This document shows, in pieces, positions 1 to 12,200 of a DNA stretch of 15,872 bases; positions within the stretch are counted from its first letter, which is position 1, and every line of letters starts with the position of its first letter. The notes beneath the pieces are model-generated. The model was not told where the DNA came from and ran no database searches. It worked only from the letters and a program-made list of their open reading frames with translations. The stretch lies in contig MU646407.1 of NCBI GenBank assembly GCA_026770585.1, positions 455,451 to 471,322 of the forward strand. The letters are read 5' to 3'. The position numbers and the translations under genes were made by a program. The stretch is from Baffinella frigidus. Lineage: Eukaryota > Cryptophyceae > Cryptomonadales > Baffinellaceae.

Positions 1-45
<45 letters not shown>

Positions 46-170
46 TTATGTAAATCATGTAAATTATATAAACGTTGCACATCATGTCAATTATGTAAAC
101 TTGTTATATAATGTAACAATCATTACATCAACGTTATACATAATATATGAAAGCCTACGTAATGTCACAG
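1..170. repeat. (TA)n microsatellite and AT-rich intron end
   Basis: 1-42 is a pure TA repeat. 43-165 is AT-rich with repeated atgtaaat/tatgtaaac phrases. It ends in cacag at 166-170, the acceptor of exon 1, so this is probably the 3' part of an intron. No coding signal seen. Confidence 0.8.
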
Positions 171-282
171 GGGAGCTGCTGGACATTCGGGGGGTGATTC
201 GCGCGACGACCGAGGGGCTCGAATCAGGGGAACTGCTGCGCCTGAACCTTGCTGTCGTTGATGGCATCGACTACTCATACGA
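171..282 (+). CDS. Exon 1 in window: N-side extracytoplasmic region of permease
   Basis: Acceptor cacag at 166-170, donor GTGCGC at 283. It enters with two bases of a codon and leaves with two, giving 36 full codons that include GVIRATTEGLESGELLRL and VVDGIDYSY. The split codon joins exon 2 as GAG, so the protein reads ...DYSYE-KWPPLGNVVVLESK, a typical stretch before the first helix of this permease family. It is probably not the first exon of the gene, because it starts at an acceptor and has no start codon. Confidence 0.72.
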
Positions 283-3200
283 GTGCGCCCCCCCCCTCCT
301 TCTTCTTCTTCTTCTTCTTCTTCTTCTTCTTCACTCGCAGAGCCTGGAAGGGATGAACTGAACTACCTACTGCCGCGGCCGTACGAGTGCGGCCCTCCGC
401 CCTCTGGTTGCGTGTGTGTGGTGTGGTGTGTTGATGTTTCGTGTTGGTGTGGTGTGTCGCTTCAAAGAGAGTGAGTTGCTTCATGGAGGAAGTACAGCTG
501 AGCGGGACTACAAAAAATGTCAAATCTGTAGCCCGTACGGTCAACTCAAATGTTTTTGTTTCGTTTTGCTTTGTTTGCAGCAATGGCGCACCCTCCCGGA
601 ATCGACAACTTAACAGAACCCCCACCTCACCAAAGTGGCCACCTCTGAGCATCGTCGTTATGAACACGCCTGCCGACACCTCCACTCCACAAAAACACAC
701 CTAAACCCTAATAATATAAAACCCCACTGATATACAAACCGACAACTTGAACACAGGAAGTGGCCGCCGTTGGGAAACGTGGTCGTGCTTGAGTCCAAGC
801 ACGTTCTCGCAGCGGCCAAGGACGCGGCCAACCGGTCTCACCCTATGACCCTAATCCTGAAACCCGAAACCCGAAATCCGAAACCCTGCACCATGCGCCC
901 TGGACCGTAACCCGAAACCCTGCGCCCCAACCACTTGAGCTTCTTCTCACGTGGTGCAACCAGGACCCGAAACCCAAAACCCGAGACCCTATTCACACAA
1001 GAGGCTTGGGCAGATCTATCTGTTGGGGCGATACCCGACTTTTAGCGAAGTGCGGTCGAATTCCGTTATTTCTTTCCCTCTGCAATTGCCGAGTCGTGGT
1101 GCAAATAACGAAAAGACTCTGTTCCGCCAGCTGAACCCTAGGCTCGTGCGTGGCTAGCTACCGTCCTGGTACAAAAGCTGCCCGGGTCGGTCAACCGCTC
1201 TGGGCCTGACCCGTTAACCCTGAACCCTAAAGGCTCTTGCGTGGATCGTAGGATCCCGCGGCTGCAGTGTGTGACCAGTTTCGTGTGTGACCAGTTTCGT
1301 GTTTGACCAATTCGTGGATCGCAGGATCCCGCTGCTGCAGCTGCTCAACTTCCAGGCGCTGCTCAATCAGACGGGCGGCGACCTCGAGGCGGCCCTCCTC
1401 AGGTAACCTGAAACAGCTTATTTCGGGTCTGCGAGCTCTGGGTATCTATTCCGTAGGACCCTACGGTAGGACATCCCGGGATTTTCTAGGGAATAGATGG
1501 ACAGAGTCGAAACCGCTCGAATTCCAGGCGCTGCTGGACCAGATGGGCGGCGACCTCGAAGCGGCCTTCCTCTGGTACACCCTAAACCCTGAAACCCTGG
1601 TTTGGGGTTTGGAGTTTGGGGTTTGGGGTTCGGGGGTTAGGTGTTGGGGGTTGGATGAGGGGTTAGAATTTATGGGTTAGGGTTAAGAGTGGTGCGCAAC
1701 CAGACGGGCGGCCACCTCGAGGCTGCCCTCCTCAGGTATTTTGGCATAAAACCCATGCCTAACCGCTGTTGAGCGAAAGAAGCATGTTTTTAAAAGCCAG
1801 AGCCGGATTTCCGGCTCTGGCTTTTGCATTTTTAAAAGTCCACTTCCTTCAGGATTCAGGTGAAAGGTTTCAAAATCCATCAACATTGTGTTTCTTCCTC
1901 GCTCTGCAGCGGATAGCATAAAACTCCCCAGGCAACCCCTAAATCCATTTCTCCATACAAAACGTTATTCTAAGTTAGTAAACCTCTATGAACTGTACAG
2001 TTTGCATCATACCGTCTCCCTACATCCATTCGCAGCCAGGCAAATGTGAAATATACTTGGGTGAAATCTACCTTGAACATGACCCCCCTTGGCAGCGAGA
2101 AGACACGGTTGGCCACGCGAGAAGAATGAAACAATTCCAAAAGTTGACGATTCTGGTACTAAACTGTCAACTTTTCGCATTCATTGTTGCAGCGAGGAGA
2201 CACCCGTGGCGGACGAGTGTTCGATCGAAAAATCAGAGACTATCCTTTTTCGCAACAATCACGATTCCAAAAGTTGACGATTCTGGTACTAAACTGTCAA
2301 CTTTGGGCAGCGAGGAGACGCCCGTGGCAGACGAGCTCTTCGATCGGAAGATCACAGACTACGCCTTCCTGATGCTCGTCTCGTACCGCGATAGGTGAAC
2401 CTTACACCCCAAGCCCTCAGCACTCTGGTCTAGACACTCTGATCCAGCCACACTACGCCTTTCTGATGCTCATGTCGTATCGCGATAGGTGAAACTCAAC
2501 CCTCAACCCTACTCCCTGAACGCTGGACCCTAAATCCTAGACCCCGAGCCGCAAACTCCAAACCACAAACCTTTTTGATGCTCGTCTCGTACCGTGACAG
2601 GTTCGACTGAACCCTAAGCACTCAGCCCTCAGCCCTGAACACTTTGATCCAGCCAGACTGCGCCTTTTGATGCTCGTCTCGTATCGCGACAGGTTCGACT
2701 GCACCCCAAGCCCTAAGCCCTCAGCCCTCAGCCCTAAGCACTCTGGTCTAGACACTCCAGTCCAGCCAGACAACGCATTTTTGATGCTCGTCTCGTACCG
2801 CGAGAGGTCACAATCAACCCTACGCCATCAATTCTAAACCTTAAGGCAGACACGCTAGACCCTCAGCCGCAACCCCCAAAGCATTCGTGATGCTCGTCTC
2901 GTACCGCGAGAGGTGGACCTCACACCGTGTCCACTTTTGCAGGCTAACGGCGTACGCAAAGGACGCCAAGGAGGAGCTAGCGGACGTGGTGGCCTTCTCC
3001 AACGCCGTCGCCGAACGCCTTAAGTCAACATCCCTCCACTTTCAACCTGAACGCCTAAAGTCACCCTCCCTCCACTTTGAACCAGCCAACCTCCCTCCAC
3101 TTTCAACCTGAAAACCTAAAGTCACCCTCCCTCCACTTTCAACCACCCTCCACTTTGAGGGCTAAAGGCATCCACTCTCCGAATCGATGCGTTTTTCGTC

Positions 3201-6200
3201 GGTTCAGCTGAGTGGATTTGTACCAGGGGGAAGGTTCAATTTTCGACGACGAATCGGCGTAGTACGGGGCACGTCCAACAAATACCCCCCCCCCCCCGTA
3301 CGAGGCATCCCTCCCCAAGGTTTACGGCGACGAAGCGGCGAAAAACCCTAACCACTGACCCCTGAATCCCACCTCGCAGCTTCGACACATCGCTCTCCAT
3401 CGAGCTCCCGCTGCACCGTGTTCTCGGACCCCTCCGCTTCCTCCGCCTCTTCCTCGACCAGATCTTCAAGTGATTCACTACCCCTCCTTCAGGGTTCTGG
3501 GGTTAGGGATGGGGGGTTGGGGGTTGGGGGTTGGGGGTTAGGGGTTAGGGGTTAGGGTCAAGGACCCCTTCTGCTTCCTCCGCGTCTTGCTCGACCAAAT
3601 CTTCAAGGATCCCCCCGCTTCCCACGATATAAACCCTAAGCTCCGAGCCCTGGACCCTAGACCCTGAACCCTAAACCCTGTCATATAAACCCTGAACCCT
3701 GAACTCTGAACCCTGAACCCTGAACCCTGAACCCTGCACCCTACACCCTAAACCCTGAACCCTGAGCCCTGAATTGGACCCTACTCCTTGGGCCCTGAAC
3801 CCTGAATCCTGACACCTGAGCCCTGGACCCTACACCCTGAACCCTGAGCCCTGAACCTTGAACCCTGAGCCCTGAACCCTGAACCCTACACCCTAAACCT
3901 AAACCTAGACCCTACACCCGGGTGCTCGGGCCCCTTCGTTTCCTCCACCTCTTCCTCGACCAGATCTTCAAGTGATCAAGGGCTCAGGATTTAGGGTGCA
4001 GGGTTTATGGGGATTGGGGTGTAGGGTTGAGTTGTGAGGAGAGCCTCCGCTTCCTCTGTCTCTTCCGTAACAAGATTTTCAAGAACCCAGAACCCGGACC
4101 CTCCTCCTGAACCCGAACACCCCTCCTGAACCCGATCCCCTCTCGCCCTGAACCCTTAACCATCAACCATCAACCCTAAACCCCAAAACCTCAAGTCGAC
4201 CCCCGCTGCTCCGTGATCACGTGAGTTTATTCAGTCATCGTTCTTGTCCGCAGCTGTAAAAAAATACATGTACGTAAAGACTTTGTAACTACATGTACGA
4301 ATGTATAAAGGATATACAAACAGTTAACCTTTCCCCGTCCGCACTAATCACTCAACTCTTGTCCGCAGCTCGATGGTGATCGTGCTCGTGACGCACGGGT
4401 GCCTGTATCCCTTAAGTTTCCAGGGGGTCGAATTCGACTCCCAAGAGATCCTAGGCAGGTCCTAGGGCCCTACGGTATGGCGTGCGAGCCTACTGGCCAC
4501 TTAAATGATGACTATGTAACTACATGTAGGGATATATGATAGATGTAATCAGTCAACGCTTGTCCGCGGCTCGGTGGTGATGGTGCTGGTGACGCGGTGC
4601 CTGGCGATCTTCGCCCTTCTAATAACCCATAAGCGATAAGACCTATGACTCTACGGTAGGCAATCCGTAGGGAAATAGGGGGGGGTCCTGCGGATAAGGT
4701 AACCGGAAATGTCTTGATTCTGAAGTTTCCCCCCTGCGTAGCCCGCTGTGCAGAGGTTTGAAAACCGATTTAAATAGTTTCGTACGTGGACGGAAACCCC
4801 GGAACGCAAGGACGTGAACCAGTGAAATCAGTCAACGGTCTTGTCCGCAGTGCTAATCAGTCAACTCGTGTCCGCAGTTCGGTGGTGATCGTGCTGGTGA
4901 CGCACGGGTGTCTGACAATCTTCGCCCTTCTTCTCGCGGACGCGAGCGCGAGGACCTACGAGTACGGCATGCTTCGCGTCCTCGGGATGGGCCGCTGGAG
5001 CCTCGGTACGTAATTTAACATACTTGTATGCATGACTTATATACTTATGCACTGACTTACAAAACTTATATGGAGAGAAGATACAAGAGTAGAAACGTGT
5101 TCGGACGCATTTTGCGTATTCATATACATGTTGTTTATTGATATACAAGACTACAGCCTTATTAGGACGCGAGCGCACGCACCTACGAGTACGGCATCCT
5201 TCGCGTCCTCGGGATGGGCCGCTAGACCTTCGAAACGTGATCTGCAAAAGTTTTGTTTTCCTGCCACCACCCCAGAACGGGCTCCGCATATCGGTCCATG
5301 TAATTCGTGGTACTAATTAACAATTGCTCTTCACAAAGACTCTCTTATTCACAGACATTTTGACCGATTTTTGATCGAAACCACCTTGGAAGGCCACAGT
5401 GCGGCTGTGTTCTAAGACACCCCAGATAGTTTGCGTTGTTGTGCACGGGCCCATGCAGGCTCTGCACTAGCGGCCCCATCTCCTTCTGTACCCTTGAGGT
5501 TGTGTTATCGCAGGGGCGCTCATCACTGTGTAGTATATCACTGTAACATCAATGCGACTTGACGTTATCGGTGGGGCGCTCCTCCTGCTCCAAGCACTCT
5601 ATTATGCCCGGACACTCTATTATGCCCGTCACAAACACTCTATTATGTTCAAACACTCTATTATGCCCGTCACACTGGGATTCGTCGCGCATCTATTTAC
5701 GTATACATGTATTCATCAACGTACACCGCGCTACTGTTTACAATCCAAAACGTCGTCTACAATCCAAAAAGTCGTACCTGTAAGTCGTATTATGTGGTGT
5801 GCAGGGGCTTTACTCCAAGCACTCCACTACGCACCAGGCTCTCGTCCAGACAGACATGCTAGGTGGTGCATCACTGTATTGTGCGTGACTCTAACATGGA
5901 TGGAATCGCAGGGGCGATCCTGCTGCTCCAAGCACTCTACTATGCGCTGCCCGGCGTCGCACTAGGGCTGGTCGCGGCGGGGTTCGCCTCCGTGCCAATC
6001 CTCGACCTTATCTCATCCTTCGCGGTTCCGCCCCCCCTCTCCAACAACAGAAAACCTCATGGAAGGCTTCCAGTGGAAGGCTTCCGGTTGAGCCTTCTAT
6101 AAACAGCCTTCTATACGCATCAAATCAGCCTTCTACCAGCCTCATATCAGCCTTCTACCAGCCTTCCACAAACCGACTACTTTTTGGTGCCGCCCCCTCC

Positions 6201-9200
6201 CCCGACCTGCGGAAACACTGCTACTGTAGAAGGCGTGACGACAGTTTGCGGAAGGCTGAACAGGGGCTGTAAAAGGCTTGTGGAAGGCTTACAGAAGGCT
6301 TGTGGAAGGCTCGTCGAAGGCTGAACGTGTCACAAGGCTGCAATCGCTTCGTGTTTTACTGTAAAACAAATGTCTAACCCTCAAGTGTCCTAACAGGAGC
6401 TCCCTTCGGATTCGTCCTTCCGCCCCTCCGCCATCTTCGTCACCATACTCGTCGGACTGTAACCCCGAACCCCTGACCCCGCCCCAACCCCGAACCCCTG
6501 GCCCAAATTCCCACACCCAGAACACGAACCCCCGTCATCGTCACCAATCTCATCGGCCTGTACACCCCTCTGAACCCCAACCCCTGACCCCTAAACCTGA
6601 AACTCTAAACCCTAAACCCTAAACCCTGAAACCTAAACACTAAACACTAAAAACTAAAAACTAAACGCTAAACACTAAACACTAAACACTCAACACTAAA
6701 CACTAAACACTAAACACTCAACCCCGATGTTTCAAGAGCTGAAACGTCGCGTCACAACCGAAAAGTCGCCTTTGAAGGCTGGTCAAGTTGACTGTCACGG
6801 GACACTTCTTGCCCCCCCGCAACGAAATCAACTAGGTATTCAAGATAGAAAGGTGTGTTTTATTACCGATCGAAACCAACACGGCCACCAAGTATTCCCT
6901 TCCGTGAAGGCCACGCAAGATCAAGACCTAGACGCCAAAAAACTCAAACGAACCATCCTCCCTCTCCCTCAGTGCAAAACTCAAACGAACCATTCTCCCT
7001 CTCCCTCTGTGCAAAACTCAAACGAACCATGCTCTCTTTCTCTCTCTCTGCACAGGTGGATGCCCCTGCTCGGCAACCTCCCGCCCCTGCGCCGAGTGCT
7101 CTTCTCCACTCTCTCTACCTCCCTCGATCTCTATCACAAGGTGCCCCCCCCTGACACAGCGGACTTTACAGAGATTGCGAATAACCCATAAGCGATAAGA
7201 CATACGACCCTACGGTAGGCAATAGCGTAGGGACATAGGGGGGCTCCTGCGGACGAGGTAACGAAACATCGCCCCCCTCGACACCTCTTAACCCGGAGCC
7301 CTGAACCCTACACCCGAACCACATGACCCTCTCCACCTCCCTCGATCTTCACCGCAAGGTTTCCGCCTCACATCATGCAGTTCGCGTTCCTCCTGCACCC
7401 CGAGTCCTAGCGCTGCCTCACTCGGGCTGATCTCCCCTCCCTACGAGTCGTTACTGCGGGGGGGTATTGTAGGGTGTGCGCCTCCTATGCGATGTACTAG
7501 TTGGTTTGACTGTGCAGGTTGGGCACCACTTCCGGGCAAAAGTCACCGTTACGTTTCTCTCGCCGTGACCAGTTGTCTATTCGTAAGTTGTGGCTTGGTA
7601 AGTTATCGCGACCCTCCATACGTTGTAAGTGTGCCGTAACGTCTCCCTTCCTGTCTCAGTTGCAGTAAAACTATCTCAGTCACAGTAAAACTTTCTCTCC
7701 CTCAGTTGCTTTACAGAAACACATTATCTCCGTGCTTTACAAAAGAACGTTCTCTCCCGCAGGCGAGCGTCAGTTGCTTTACATTTTCTCTCTCTCTTTA
7801 CAGGCGAGCGCAGAAACGACAGTGACGTTCAGGCGGCTGGAGTCGCTCGGGCTTGACCCTGCTGTCACGGCCGTCATGGCCGGGATGGTCATCGCTGGCG
7901 GCACGGTCCAACCCCCACCTCACCCCACACCCCAAACCCTGGACCCTGAATCCTAAACCCTAAACCCTAAACCATAAAACATAAACCCTCCTCCAAAACC
8001 CTAAACCCTGAAACCTCAACACCAAACCCTAAACCCTAAACCCTAAACCCTAAACCCTAAACCCTCGACCCTAAACCTCAAGCCATAAACCCTAAACCCA
8101 AAACCCCAACCCCTAACCTCAAACCCTTACCGCAGGTGTACTACGTGATCCCGATGAGCTTCATCTTCCAGGTGCCCCACTAAACCCAAAACCTGAACCT
8201 GAATCCTCAACCCTAGATCCTAAACACTAAACACTAAACACTAAACACTGAACAACAACCCATAAGCACCGTCTCTCTTCCAGGACCTGGACTTGCTGTT
8301 CGCGAAGCTGTCAGCGATCCTCATCTCAACCATCCCTCCAACCCAAATCCCAATCCCTAACCCCTGATAACCGTCTATCTCTCTCTCAGTGTCTCTCTCT
8401 CTTTCGCAGTCTCTCTCTATCTGACTCCCTCTATCTCTCTCTCTCTCGGACCCTAACCCACCAACACCAACCCCATACGCTACACCAGGACCTTGACCTG
8501 CTTGTTGCGACGCTCACCGCAACGCTTTACACAATTTTCTTCACATAATTTGCTTTACACACTTGCTGCACAAACTTGAGGGCTGGTGGCTAACCCCCCA
8601 ACACCAACCCCCAAACGCAACCCTAGGACCTGGATCTTCTGTTCGCGACGCTCACTGCAATCCTCATCGCAACAATCGCGGGGTTCATCCTTCTCGCTAC
8701 CCTCCTCCAGGTCCGAGTCCCTAAACCCTACATCCTACACCCCGAACCCTTTACCTTCAACCCTGCACCCTAAACCCTGAACCTCAAACCCCAAACCCTA
8801 AATCCTAAACCTCAAACCCTGACCCCTAAACCCTCAACCCTAAACCCTGAACCCTAAACCCTAAATCCTTACCTTTCAACCCCAAATAACAACTAATAAA
8901 CCCCTAGAAAATAAACAACAAAACCTGAAACCCTAACCCCGAAACCAGCCGCTGGCGGAGCGGATGGTGGTGCGGGCAATCATCTGGGGGCCCGACCGCA
9001 AGTTCCTCGACGTGGTCTGTCAGCCCTCCTTCCAACCCTCCTACCCACCTTCCCTCCAACCCTCCAACCCTCCAGCACGCAACATTGCATCTTTGTCCTT
9101 GTGGTATATATATAAATATAGCATCATTTCTAGGCACGACACATTGCGGGGTGGGGTGGGGGGGGAGGGGGGTTATTTCAACGCGCGAAATGTTGCGTGC

Positions 9201-12200
9201 ATTTGTTCTGGTCAAGCTGATGTGATGAAATGTCATCTCTACTACACTCCAGGCGACCGACAACCTGCAAGCGCCCCGTTCATTTTCACCTCCTCCCTCT
9301 TCACTTAAACCCCAAACCCTAAACCCTATACCCTGGACCCAAACCCTAAACCCTAAACCCTAAACCCTAAACCCTAAACCCTAAACCCTAAACCCTAAAC
9401 CCTAGACCCTAACCCTAAACCCTAAACCCTAAACCCTACCATTTACGCAGGTCCCTAAACTGCCAACCCTAAACCGCCCCCTCCCCCCCCAAAAGGTGAT
9501 CAAGAACCTGCACGCGCACGCACCCCGCTCGCGGCACACAGCGCTCATCTTCACCTCCTCCCTCGCCTTCATTGTCTTCGCCGGCGCCATGTTCTCGCTG
9601 CAGGTTCCACCTCTGCCTCACTCGGGTTCACCGACTATTCTCAGGTTGAAAAATTTGGTTTGCGGTAAAAAAACGTCAAACGCTGGCTCAGCCTAGTGAG
9701 GAACCAGCCTGGCGTAGTCAACTTCACCTCCTCCCTCGCCGTCATCGTCTTCGCCGGCGCCATGTTCTCGCTGCAGGTTGTGAGACCCACCGTCAAGCCC
9801 TGTTTCAGTCTATTTTGGATCACCAATTTGGTTGTCACAGGCTTTTTCCGCTGCAAAGTTGACGGGGTTGTACCGGGAACCTGGGATGGCAACTTGAGAA
9901 TAGTCGGCCAAACCAAGTGAGGCAGCGCGCACACGGCCCGCTCGGCGCTCATCTCAATGTGCGGGGCCACTCAATTCAAACCGCTTTTTCTGCTATTATA
10001 AGCGTGGTTCTCTCTTATTTTGCTATATTAGCTTCGACATAGTTCTAATGTAGGAGGAACACCACACCAAGATAGCAAAAACACGGTGAATTGAGTGGCC
10101 TCACACATGAATCTTCACCCCGTCGCTCGCTTACATCGTCTTCGCCGGCGCCATCTTCTCGCTGCAGGCTGCGAGACCGACCAGCTCTTTCTCAGTCTAT
10201 TTAAGCTCACCAATTTGGTGGTCCCAGGGGTTTCCCGCTGCAAAGTTGACGGGTTTGTACTGGAAACCTGGGATGTCAACTTGAGAATAGTCGGTCAACC
10301 CAACGAGGCAGAGCTAGTCTACCTGCCCGGTTGAGTCATCTTCACCTCGTCCCTCGCTTTTATCGTCTTCGCCGGCTCTATGTTCTCCATGCAGGTGAAA
10401 GTTGATGTTTATTTATTTATGTGAATTAATTCATTTAATTGTTGAGATCCGAGTGCTAGATGGGGTTTGGAATTGGGGGTCAGGGCTTTGGGGTTTACCC
10501 GGCATTCTGAACTTCACACCCTGTGCCCTACGACACCCTAAACCCTCCACCCTGAACCCTGAGCCCGAAACCCGAAACTCGAAACCCGAAACCCGAAACT
10601 CGAAACCTGAAACCCCAAACCTGGCAGGCCGAGGCAATCGTCGCGAATCTGAAAGTGGCCCTGGGCAGCGACCTGCGCGTCGAAAGTCAATTAGGTTACT
10701 CCCGAAACCCGGAACCCGGGACCCGACACCCGAAACACGAAACCCGAGACCCGAAAAGCGAGACCCGAAACCCGGAACCCGGAACCCGAGACCTGAAACC
10801 CGAAACTCGAAACCAGAAACCTCGTGTAAGTATCAGACGGTCCACCCTTGACGAGAGCCACGCAGGTTATTCGGTACCCAAAGACCCTAAGCGCTCAACC
10901 TCAAACCCTGAACCTCCCGTAAGACGACTGAATTAGGTCGTCTACCCATAGCCGATGGTCGCTCAGGTCCGTCCTGAAGTTGTTCTCCCGTCATGGTACA
11001 CGCCGTACTTCTGGCGTCGGTCAGCTCAATTGCGGCATAGCACGACCGCGCAACAGAAAAGTTTGAGTTGTCCGTCAAACTGAACCATGCATCGGTTTTT
11101 CATAAATTCAATTGAATGACTCTCTGAACTGAAGCATAGGTGGCCAGGGAGCCCTAAACCCTCAACATTAAAACTTCAACAAACCCTGAACCCCAACCCC
11201 AACCCCCTCAACCCTAAACACTAAACCCTAAACCCTAAACCCAAAACCCTAAACCCAAACCCCTTAACCCTGACCCCCAACCCCTAAACCCTATACAACA
11301 AACCATAAACCCTAAACCTTAAAACCCTAAACCAGGAGGGCTAAATGAGACCGCGCTTTCGCGTGTGCTGAACCGGGATAAAGCGCGCCCCCGCGGGTAC
11401 AGCCCTGAACCCTAAACCCTAAACCCTAAACCCGAATCCCTCAACCCTGAACCCCAAGCCTTGAACCCCAAAATCTAAACCCTAAACCCGAATCCCTCAA
11501 CCTTAAACCCTAATCCCTGAAACCTAAACCCTAAACCCTAAACCCTAAACCCTAAACCCTAAACCCTAAACCCTTAACCTAATCCCGAAACGCGAATCCG
11601 GGAGTAGCTTGTAAATCTGAAACCCTGAACCCTAAAAACTTTTCTCTAGAACCAGATCCCCAAATCCGAAAATCCTGAAACCGGACCCCCAAACCCTAAA
11701 CTCTAAACTCCAAACTCCCAACACCAAACACCAAACACCAAACACCGAACACCAAACACCAAACACCAAACACCAAACACCAAACACCAAACACCAAACA
11801 CCAAACACTAAACACCACACCCCAAACCAGAGAGACAGAACAGGATTTCGTGTGGGCTTCCCCAAACCCTAAACTCCAAACCCCAAACCTTAGACACGAA
11901 CCCATTAGCCCCACACCCCAACCACCAATCCAGGAAGAGAATCGTGCATGCTTTCGCCTGGGCACCCTGGTCGTGCATTGTAGAGGATTTCGCGGGGGCG
12001 TCATGGCTGCTCTGGAACCGGCTCCGTAAACCCTAAAACCTAAAACCACAAACCAGGGAGAGGATTGTTGAGAACTTTGCATGGGCATCCTGGCCGCTCT
12101 GCAACACCTTAAATACAAACCCTTGTGACCCTAAGCCCCAACCCCTCAACCACACTCCAGGGAGATGATCGTAGAGGATTTCGCGTGGGCGGCATGGCCG

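Larger units (their letters stand above)
9718..10394 (+). pseudogene. Three downstream copies of exon 15 3' end
   Basis: 9718-9776 (donor GTTGTG), 10111-10167 (donor changed to GC) and 10336-10394 (donor GTGAAA). All keep the SLAFIVFAG.MFSLQ-type frame with few changes, so they are young or still constrained. Confidence 0.92.

Noticed and set aside
275-700. 141-codon open frame on the minus strand
   Set aside because: It ends in a poly-Lys run from the CTT repeat, overlaps the exon 2 copy in antisense, and has no recognisable domain.
1792-1825. Rho-independent terminator
   Set aside because: The hairpin lies inside an intron of a eukaryotic gene and is more likely a foldback remnant.
2453-2912. 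CRISPR-like array (repeats with spacers)
   Set aside because: The repeats are exon 4 ends with donors, spacing is uneven, the spacers are telomere-like filler, and the setting is eukaryotic.
8904-9308. Open frames over 110 codons on both strands in intron 14
   Set aside because: They cross the exon 14 donor, an inverted-repeat element and G/C runs. Only exon 14 itself has family support.
9305-9448. A true chromosome end (telomere)
   Set aside because: Single-copy exons of the same gene lie on both sides, and the array is only about 140 bases.
10402-10936. Open frames rich in KPETRNPKP on the plus strand
   Set aside because: Translation of CCCGAAA filler. The only supported coding part is exon 16, read in one frame for 67 bases.
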